From: JAJZQD01 sp021847735
GTDB taxonomy: Bacteria > Bacillota > Thermincolia > Thermincolales > UBA2595
Direction of reading: 5' to 3'
Length of the DNA: 22,515 nt
Assembly: GCA_027324025.1 (NCBI GenBank)
Contig: DAHVYW010000023.1
Location: 1 to 22,515 of the forward strand
Position numbers and translations under genes: made by a program. The notes beneath the pieces were generated by a model. The model searched no databases. It saw only the letters and a list, made by a program, of their open reading frames with translations, and was not told the origin of the DNA. This document shows positions 15,769 through 21,751 of the stretch, in pieces; position 1 is the stretch's first letter; every line of letters begins with the position of its first letter.

Positions 15769-16611
15769 ATGTCTAATAAAATTATTACTCCAGTTGAGGA
15801 ATTTATAGATATATTGCCACAGGAGTATAAGGACCTGGTGGCCTGGGGTCCTTACTTTGAAGATAAAGGTATTTCTAAGCTGGGCAGCTTCAAGGAAATT
15901 GTAGAAGAACATCCCCACTGTGCAGGATGTGGTGTGGCTTTGGGTATCCGTCTATCAGCAGCTGCGCTGCCAGCGCCTGCAGATACAATTATTGTGGGAA
16001 CCCCGGGATGTTCCTTTTTTGGGCTGGCCCAGACAGCCGTAAATTATTCTACATCTGCCTTTGGTAACCAGAACGCAGTGGCTTCCGGCCTTAAAAGAAT
16101 GTTAAAAATCCGGTTTCCCGATAGGCACAAAGACGTGGTGGTACTGGTAGGTGACGGGGGACTGGCTGACATCGGCCTGGACCTGACCCTCCACTCCTGG
16201 TTCAGGCAGGAAAAAATCACTACTATAATGGTGGATAACGAATTGTACGGCAATACAGGGGGGCAGGAAAGCGGCATGAGCAAACAGGGGCAGGTATTGA
16301 ATATGGCGCCTAGGGGGAAGACTTTTCCTAAAATACCAATTTTCGAAATAGCAAAGGTTTCCGGGTGTGTATACTGCGCACGGGTGACGGTGGCCAGTCC
16401 CGATAAGGTGGCCAGGGCGGTAAGGTCTGCTATAATAATCGCCAGGGAAGTGGGGCCTACCTATGTCCAGATGTATACGCCGTGTCCCACAAATATGAAG
16501 TTCCCGCCTGATAAAACTATCGAAACGGCCAGGAAGGCAGAACAGGAATATTATTCTTTTGAAGAATTTATTACCGATGAGGCTGCGCGCTATTTAGACC
16601 TGTGTAAATAG
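15769..16611 (+). CDS. porB: 2-oxoacid:ferredoxin oxidoreductase beta subunit, set 2
   Basis: The 280-residue paralogue of the gene at 11940 keeps HPHCAGCG near residue 46, GTPGCSFFG, GDGGLADIGLD, LYGNTGGQES and CPTNMKF, so the thiamine-diphosphate and cluster sites look intact. It starts 12 bp after the alpha stop with GAGAGGTG upstream. No gamma-delta gene follows; the sequence downstream is decayed ispG, so the operon ends here or was cut by rearrangement. Confidence 0.9.
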   Translation: MSNKIITPVEEFIDILPQEYKDLVAWGPYFEDKGISKLGSFKEIVEEHPHCAGCGVALGIRLSAAALPAPADTIIVGTPGCSFFGLAQTAVNYSTSAFGNQNAVASGLKRMLKIRFPDRHKDVVVLVGDGGLADIGLDLTLHSWFRQEKITTIMVDNELYGNTGGQESGMSKQGQVLNMAPRGKTFPKIPIFEIAKVSGCVYCARVTVASPDKVARAVRSAIIIAREVGPTYVQMYTPCPTNMKFPPDKTIETARKAEQEYYSFEEFITDEAARYLDLCK

Positions 16612-16636
16612 GGGCTGCTGAACAGGTTTTTAAAGG

Positions 16637-16912
16637 GTGATAAAAGGCCAATTCGTGCATCCAGAAATACCTTTTGAAAAACTGGAGAATCTTGACTTTA
16701 CGGACATCGTATTGTCGCTAAAAGCCTCCAGTGTCCCCCTTACCGTTGAGGGTACACCCTCGCCGCCCGGACGTTTGATTACCCGCTTCATCTAGGGGTA
16801 ACGGCGGCCGGCACGGTGAGGGCGGGTGCGATAAAGTTTGCAGTAGGTCTGGGAGTTTTTTCTGTCAAGGGGGATAGGCGATACCGTGAGGATTTCCGGC
16901 TCAACGAGGCTG
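16637..16912 (+). pseudogene. ispG: Decayed ispG (gcpE) C-terminal fragment
   Basis: Three successive frames together resemble the middle of IspG, the iron-sulfur enzyme of the MEP isoprenoid pathway. The first (from 16637) reads DIVLSLKASSVPLTVE, like the family's DIVISxKASDVxxTI. The second (from about 16771) reads YPLHLGVTAAGTVRAG and IKFAVGLGV. The third (from about 16871) reads GIGDTVRIS. Two frameshifts, a missing N-terminus and a missing cysteine-bearing C-terminus make it non-functional. It lies directly after the oxidoreductase operon. Confidence 0.7.
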
Positions 16913-16913
16913 A

Positions 16914-17496
16914 CATTTAGTAAGCTTAGTACATCGCGGGATTACTGCGAGAAGGATTGTGATCCGCTATGAGGGACCAAAAGGCGGACCGGGGATGCGG
17001 GAGATGCTTGCCCCTACCTCTGCCATATGTGGATTGGGACTGGACGAATCCGTCGCATTAGTTACTGATGGCAGGTTTTCAGGCGGTACCCGTGGCCCCT
17101 GCATCGGCCACGTATCGCCGGAAGCGGGTGAGGGCGGACACATTGCTCTGGTTCGGGAAGGGGATTGTATTTTGATCGATATTCCTGGCCGTAAGATTGA
17201 GCTTGGAGTTGATGAAGAAGAAGTGAACTCGTTCAGCTAAAGCTGAACATCGAAACTTCAGTGGGGGACTCTACCCCCACTGAAGCAGAAAAGTGGAAAC
17301 TCCACCTTCTAGAAGGTGGAGTCTTGGAATTGGGATAAAACAGAGAAGGCTCCGGCTATTGCCTAATGAAAGAAGAGTGGGCGGGTATCTATCCATGTAC
17401 AGAAAGAATGCCCGCGGTGCGGATAAGGGAGCCAGCATGGATATCGACAGGCGGGGTTCCAAGGGGAAGGCGGAGGAGGTTGAAAGAAGGGTATGA
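16914..17496 (+). pseudogene. ilvD: Dihydroxy-acid dehydratase C-terminal fragment, split by repeat C
   Basis: IlvD makes branched-chain 2-oxoacids. Only the C-terminus remains. The first part reads VIRYEGPKGGPGMREML, TDGRFSGGTRGPCIGHVSPEA and GRKIELGVDEEE. The 112-bp repeat interrupts it at 17223. The second part continues IKQRR and GYLSMYRKNARGADKGA, the typical IlvD tail, and ends in an ATGA overlap with larB. Removing the repeat restores one frame, VDEEE followed directly by IKQRR, which fixes the element ends to the base. The N-terminal 80% of the gene is absent, so loss preceded or accompanied the insertion. Confidence 0.85.
17223..17334. repeat. 112-bp palindromic mobile repeat, copy C (within ilvD)
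   Basis: Identical to copies A and D. It is inserted in the ilvD fragment between GATGAAGAAGAA and ATAAAACAG. The minus-strand flank is TTTAT, with no target duplication. Confidence 0.92.
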
Positions 17497-18222
17497 AGGA
17501 AATACTGAAGAAGTTTAGAGCAGGTGAAATTACCGGGGAAGAAGCTGAAGCCCTACTGGAGAAAAATGCCTTTGACAGGCTAAAAATCAAATATGTCGAT
17601 GGTGTGGCCAGGCTGGATGTATATCATGAAGACAGGACAGGCATACCGGAAGTTATTCAGACCGAATGTAAAAAGCCTGAATGGGCGGTCAAGCTTGTAT
17701 TGGAGATGGCAAAAGAGAGAGGCAGAGCCATTGCTACGAGGGTTAATCCGACCTGGTCAACAAGATAAAGGATTCTGTCCCTTTGGGGTATGTCGCTGAA
17801 GCGTATGATGAGGCCCATGTGGTTGTAGTGAGACAAGACAGGTATAAAGTAACTAAGAGCGGCGGCAGAGTTGGATTGCTTGCCGCTGGCACCGCTGATA
17901 TCGGCGTGGCTGAAGAGGCCCGGATTCTTGCTCAAGAAATGGGATGTGAGGTTATATACGCGTATGATGTAGGCATTGCAGGAGTTCACCGGGTGCTTGG
18001 ACCATTGGAGGAGATGATGCATAAAGATGTTGATGTTATTATTGTAGTGGCCGGAATGGATGCAGTACTTCCCATTACGGTGAAGGGTCTTATACCTTTA
18101 CCGGTTATCAGTGTGCCGACTTCTGTAGGATATGGAATCGGAGCTGGAGGTATCGCCCCTCTTTTGACAATGCTGCAATCCTGCTCTCCGGGTCTTACAG
18201 CAGTCAATATAGATAATGGGCT
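17493..18222 (+). pseudogene. larB: LarB (nickel-pincer cofactor synthesis), frameshifted and cut at the 3' end
   Basis: LarB is a PurE relative that carboxylates nicotinate adenine dinucleotide with CO2 on the way to the nickel-pincer cofactor of lactate racemase. The N-terminus reads MKEILKKFRAGEITGEEAEA and RTGIPEVI. The frame breaks near 17748, where one missing G separates ATRVNP from DLVNKIKDSVPLGYVAEAYDEA. The remainder shows LLAAGTADIGVAEEA, YDVGIAGVHR, VVAGMDAVLP, VPTSVGYG and AVNIDNG. At about 18217-18222 the LarB sequence stops and alanine racemase sequence begins. Both lesions make it non-functional. Confidence 0.85.
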
Positions 18223-18552
18223 AATAGCGCTGCTATTCTGGAATTTCCTGAGATGCACCTGGATATGGTCAGACCCGGCATCATGATTTACGGCATGTAC
18301 TCTTCAGAGGATGTAGATAAAAGCAGGATTGACTTAAAACCCGCAATGACATTAAAGGCTAAAATTATATTTGTGAAGGACGTAGAAAAAGATGTATGCA
18401 TAAGCTATAGGAGGACATTTACTACAAAAAGGGAGAGTAAGATTGCTACGATATCGATTGGATATGCTGAGGTGGTTTGCAGTATAGGTAAAAGGATACC
18501 CAGAGTATACTTGAAGGACGGTAAAATATGCTCAGTTTTAAACTGCCTTTAA
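18220..18552 (+). pseudogene. alr: Alanine racemase middle fragment joined to larB
   Basis: From 18220 the frame reads ANSAAILEFPEMHLDMVRPG, then IMIYGMYSS, LKPAMTLKAKI, TTKRESKIATISIGYAE and KDGKICSV. These are the conserved segments around the substrate side and C-terminal domain start of pyridoxal-phosphate alanine racemase. The lysine-bearing N-terminus and the remaining C-terminus are missing. It is fused out of frame to larB by a deletion and is cut at 18552 by IS91-like sequence. Confidence 0.8.
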
Positions 18553-18900
18553 AGTTCTAAAGACGTAGATCGGAAGTTCCTGCCCTTGGGATACAGAAGC
18601 AAGCTCTTGCGGAAGTTGGAGCAGGTTCTGGACGAAAAGATTCTTGAGTTGTTTCAGAAACTTACCCCTAAAAACCTTTTTCATAGCTCTAACCGGTAAA
18701 AAGAAAGATTCTTTGGAACAAACAAAACGCTTACCATCCGTGGATAAACCACCACCGGCTACAATACAATGTAGGTGGGGATGGAATTGCAGATTGCGTC
18801 CCCATGTATGCAGGACGAAGGTAAAGCCGGACTGGGCCCCGAGAAATTTTTCATCCTTGGCGAGGGTGAGAAGATTAGAATACTGCTGGCTACAACACGT
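18553..18900 (-). mobile_element. IS91-family transposase fragment
   Basis: The minus strand encodes about 115 residues with the IS91/IS801 Y2-transposase segment LGAQSGFTFVLHTWGRNL, FHPHLHCIVAGGGLSTDG, and FFLPVRAMKKVFRGKFL. These match the HUH-bearing core (FHPHLHC) and what follows. The catalytic tyrosines and both ends are not present. The fragment abuts the alr remnant on one side and an IS1634-like remnant on the other, so at least two mobile elements have recombined here. Confidence 0.8.
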
Positions 18901-19424
18901 TATTTTAGTCGGGTTAAGTTTGACCAGTCAATTGAGGACACTCTGCGGAAATTGACAAAGCCAAAGAAACTGAATTGCGGCGAGTGGGTGGAATGACATG
19001 CTTTATTACCAACGCCGCCACAATTCCCCTAGCTGAAATCATTTGGAGATACAGGGAAAAGAACAAAATTGAAGAAGCGTTTCGAGAAATGAAATCCCAA
19101 CTTGCGTTACGCCCAATCCATCTCACCCGTCCCGAACGGGTAAAAGCCCACGTCAGCATATGCATCTTGACTTACTTGCTCCTTAATACGATAGAGATCA
19201 TGCTCAAACAAGCAGGATGCTCTACATCAGCGAAACAAGTATTGAAACAGATGGAAAGCTGTCAGTTAAACGAAGTAGGATTCAAGGATTCCCCGAATCA
19301 CTCCATCAACATCACAAAGATGACGGAGCAACAAGAAAAATGGATGAAACTGCTTCAATGTGAACATTACTTGAAACCCAAAGTTATTAATCGGGTTACC
19401 AAAGCATTGAAAACATCGTTGTAG
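18901..19424 (+). mobile_element. IS1634-family (IS4-like DDE) transposase C-terminal fragment
   Basis: The plus strand from about 18945 encodes GGMTCFITNA, then IIWRYREKNKIEEAFREMKS, QLALRPIHLTRPERVKAHV and LLLNTIEIML. This is the Y-(2)-R-(3)-E-(6)-K catalytic block of IS4-superfamily transposases. A short upstream stretch around 18895-18935 reads YFSRVKFDQSIED in another frame, so a frameshift lies near 18940. The N-terminal two-thirds is missing. Confidence 0.75.
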
Positions 19425-19521
19425 GATAAAACTTGCATTTGCACATGGTTCGAAGCCTTGCTATACCTGTTGTGGAAAATTTTTACGCCAAACTTGAGTT
19501 TAAAACTGAAAAATGTGTTAA

Positions 19522-19600
19522 GGGCAAACTTGTCGAAAGGCAAGGACGCAAAGCTACAGGGTCTAAGGTGCACATCGCATTAATGACAGCCTGGCCGCCG
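19522..19600 (+). promoter_or_regulatory. c-di-GMP-I (GEMM) riboswitch aptamer
   Basis: The stretch has the class I landmarks in order: GGGCAAAC, a six-bp stem closed by the GAAA tetraloop (CTTGTC-GAAA-GGCAAG), GGACGCAAAGCT, GGGTCTAA as tetraloop receptor side, a variable hairpin closed by TGC/GCA, ATGACAGCCTG, and GCCGCC. CAGG pairs with CCTG, and GGC (19523) pairs with a 3' GCC to close the aptamer. A terminator follows 20 bases later. The nearest downstream gene is the broken sigma-like gene at 19735. Confidence 0.85.
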
Positions 19601-19618
19601 CGTAGATTTTTGTATTTT

Positions 19619-19648
19619 ACCTGCGCTTCTTTAGTGGCAGGTTTTTTT
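19619..19648 (+). terminator. Expression-platform terminator of the c-di-GMP riboswitch
   Basis: ACCTGC (19619-19624) pairs with GCAGGT (19637-19642), followed by a run of seven T. The spacing behind the aptamer suits transcriptional control of the sigma-like gene. Confidence 0.75.
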
Positions 19649-19734
19649 ATCCCTTGTAGGGATTATTTGTTTGGCATGTCATGGAGATATGTATGTATTG
19701 AGACTGATTCACAAATGGGGGAGGACTGTGAGCT

Positions 19735-20115
19735 ATGCAAGATAAGCCGAAACTTCGGGACTTAATTATTAAGGCCCAGAACAGCCAAGAAGAAGTCCCA
19801 CTGAAATTAGTGAACTCGTTCAGCTAAAGCTGAACATCGAAACTTCAGTGGGGGACTCTACCCCCACTGAAGCAGAAAAGTGGAAACTCCACCTTCTAGA
19901 AGGTGGAGTCTTGGAATTGGGATAAATCACTTTGTTCCTTTGAACAAAAAGTGCAGCCGTTGGCTTGGCTGTCCTGTCCTGAAGCTTGCTCTGATTTAAT
20001 TACTTGGATTGTTAGCTCAGTACACCGGTACAAACCAAAAACTACATGGGGCAAAGACGGACTTGAACAGTATTTTTGTGCAACAAAAAACAAGAAAATT
20101 TATAAACTTTTTTAG
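19735..20115 (+). pseudogene. HTH_16/sigma-like regulator of an integrative element, interrupted
   Basis: The frame begins MQDKPKLRDLIIKAQNSQEE and, with the 112-bp repeat removed, continues PLKLINHFVPLNKKCSRWLGC, the sigma-region-2-like pattern I-x2-F-x-P-L-x-K-K. A second lesion follows: TGTCC is duplicated in tandem at 19970-19979. Deleting one copy joins LGC to PEACSDLITWIV and HRYKPKTTWGKDGLEQYF. Small proteins of this type are common in clostridial conjugative transposons. A riboswitch and terminator sit immediately upstream. The gene carries both a mobile insertion and a 5-bp duplication, so it is inactive. Confidence 0.65.
19810..19921. repeat. 112-bp palindromic mobile repeat, copy D (within a sigma-like gene)
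   Basis: Identical to copies A and C. It is inserted between CTGAAATTA and ATAAATCAC of the sigma-like gene, with minus-strand TTTAT at the target end. Confidence 0.92.
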
Positions 20116-20429
20116 GGTAGGGGTTGCTAATTTGCTCCCTACTTTCTGTTTCTCTATTAGGAAGTGAATTCCTGCCCAAAGAGGTGGTGAAAGTATAGGA
20201 ACCTTAAACCTGCATTTATAAGTATGACCAGGAAGAAACACGGATCATGACTTGGTTTGTGACAGGGTTTCGCCATACGATCAGAATTCTGAAAGACAAT
20301 GGAAAGTTGATCCTGTACAGATCACATAAAAAATATCTTGGACAAGCTGTGGGTGCAACAAGTCGATGGAGTAGGGCAGGCAGAGATAGCTGTGCAACAT
20401 AGCAGCTTAAAACTTAATAGGGAACGTGT
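20116..20429. other. Non-coding or decayed part of the integrative element
   Basis: No frame here resembles a known protein and no ribosome site stands before an open frame of useful length. A short stretch near 20245-20340 might be the remains of a coding sequence (for example TGFRHTIRILKDNGKLI) but it is too short to assign. Confidence 0.4.
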
Positions 20430-20910
20430 AAATTGCGGCATGGCAGCATCTTCGTATAGTAATACCTAAAGGAGAGTGTGCTGTACAAGTTGGAGGATTG
20501 ATGTGCTATGGGTTTTACCATAAGCCATTTTAGGTGGTTCCACAGTCCTGCAGCAAAAAATCAGCTCTTGTGCCGACCCAACACGACATTAGACTTAAGA
20601 CAAAAAGAAAAAGACGTCGTAAAAGAATAAAACGTCAATATACACCTCAAAGTGATGACGACCCTACATACATCGAACTTCTTAAAGGCACCTTTTTATC
20701 AGCCGAGTTTACTAGTTTAAGTAAACTCGGCTTTTTTTCTTTACATAGGCATTTTGCAGGGTGCCGATCGCCTCCCCTTGTTCTTCATTTTCAGATTTAA
20801 AAGAAATCGGAAATGGAGGACAAGGTCATGGAAGAACAGGAGCACATATACGTATTGATAGTTAAAAAGAAACGGATTGCTGTGAGAGTAAGGAAGTCTA
20901 TAAGGCTTAC
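20430..20910 (+). repeat. Right relic of integrative-element module (homologous to 1010-1515)
   Basis: It is collinear with the left copy: GTTGGAG near 20491, a basic stretch reading KRIKRQYTPQSDDDPTYIEL near 20620-20680, a perfect terminator, and GGAGGA before a sigma-like gene. This copy is better preserved and continues into the recombinase region, so it probably belongs to the younger element. Confidence 0.6.
20701..20738 (+). terminator. Rho-independent terminator in right module
   Basis: AGCCGAGTTTACT (20701-20713) pairs perfectly with AGTAAACTCGGCT (20720-20732), followed by T residues. Confidence 0.9.
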
Positions 20911-21114
20911 TACAAGCTTAAAGAGCGGGAAAAATATCTTGACAGATTGTCAGCAGAAAAAAACATATCCCTTGAAGCCTGCAATCAAAACGGCGTTCAG
21001 GTAGAATACGTAGTTACCCGTTCTCAAGAATCCATAGAGGATAAGCTTATAAGGACAGAAATGATTGCGAAAATGATGGAATGCCTGACTCTTCTAGATA
21101 AGAATGAGCGATAA
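20828..21114 (+). pseudogene. Sigma-70-like protein of an integrative element, frameshifted and truncated
   Basis: The start is preceded by GGAGGA and reads MEEQEHIYVLIVKKKRIAV. One base is missing near 20885-20893, after which the correct frame continues EVYKAYYKLKEREKYLDRLS, then SQESIEDKLIRTEMIAKMM and LTLLDKNER before a stop. This matches the order of ICE and phage sigma-70-like proteins, but the region 4 helix-turn-helix that should follow is absent. The gene is therefore broken twice. Its N-terminal half is repeated at 1437. Confidence 0.65.
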
Positions 21115-21174
21115 ATGTTTGACCATAAAACAATCTGTGGTGGATTGTTTCGCCAGGATCTGAACAGCCTACAA

Positions 21175-21392
21175 TGATACTCCTGCATAGTCGAGGTTAA
21201 GTCCCAGAGTGCAGCCCGGAGGTTCTCGGGGAGGTGAAATTCCTGTGATACCTGCTGACCACAGGTAGTTTGAGCTGTTGCCCCCGTGCTTGGGAAGTAG
21301 TGTCGAATAAAGCACAGGCTGAAAATGAAGAACAAGCGTAACCGCTTTGATATTAGAAACCGTGCAGCGGAATCCTTAAAAATTCCGCTGCA
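21175..21392 (+). ncRNA. Candidate structured RNA upstream of recombinase module
   Basis: The 220 bases hold no open frame with a ribosome site but several adjacent hairpins: CCCGGAG/CTCGGGG with one mismatch (about 21218-21234), TACCTG/CAGGTA (about 21249-21267), GTGCTT/AAGCAC, and a terminal 11-bp stem TGCAGCGGAAT/ATTCCGCTGCA (21363-21392). G+C is higher than in the flanks. I do not recognise the class. It could be an element-borne regulatory RNA, a leader for the next gene, or part of a transfer origin. Confidence 0.4.
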
Positions 21393-21433
21393 TCTTTGTA
21401 ATATTTAAAAAACAAAGAAAGTGAGGTAACCAT

Positions 21434-21616
21434 ATGAATGCACTAACTGCCTCGGCAACTCCCCAATCCCCAAAGATGGTCATACAGATAGAAGGACGGT
21501 CAGTAACATTGGTCTTTTCCATAAAGAAAGATGAAAGTGTAATTAAGATCGCAAAAGAAATTCTCGCCAACGCATATACCAAAACCCTCATGAATTACCA
21601 TGGGAGGGGCGAATGA
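21434..21616 (+). CDS. Small integrative-element protein, TnpW-like
   Basis: The 60-residue product starts with a run of small and polar residues, then VIQIEGRSVTLVFSIKK and a C-terminal helix IKIAKEILANAY. This beta-beta-helix layout and the place directly upstream of a large serine recombinase resemble the TnpW-type small proteins of Tn4451-like elements. The resemblance is by eye, and TnpW function is not established. GTGAGG precedes the ATG at suitable distance, and the frame is intact. Confidence 0.55.
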   Translation: MNALTASATPQSPKMVIQIEGRSVTLVFSIKKDESVIKIAKEILANAYTKTLMNYHGRGE

Positions 21617-21751
21617 TATGGATTTGAAACATATCTTGTGGGATAATAGATGTCACGGAACATCCGCGATGTACCTTGATAATTAAATAACGTATGGATG
21701 TGTCGACCTGTTATCTCATTAATAATACAAAGAGAGGATAGGCTGACGCAC

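Noticed and set aside
10801..16611. Oxidoreductase set as an oxalate oxidoreductase, because of the fused gamma-delta subunit
   Set aside because: Both alpha subunits keep the YPITP threonine typical of pyruvate-type enzymes, and the fused subunit alone does not define substrate.
19433..19765. 110-residue open frame after the IS1634 fragment
   Set aside because: It runs through the c-di-GMP riboswitch and its terminator, has no ribosome site, and resembles no protein.
2..19921. The recurrent 112-bp unit as a CRISPR repeat or as a tnpB gene end
   Set aside because: Copies are kilobases apart with no spacers, and no RuvC-type protein or TnpA frame lies next to any copy.
21175..21392. Structured RNA as a group I or group II intron
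   Set aside because: No domain V-like hairpin, conserved intron core or intron-encoded protein is visible, and the length is too short.
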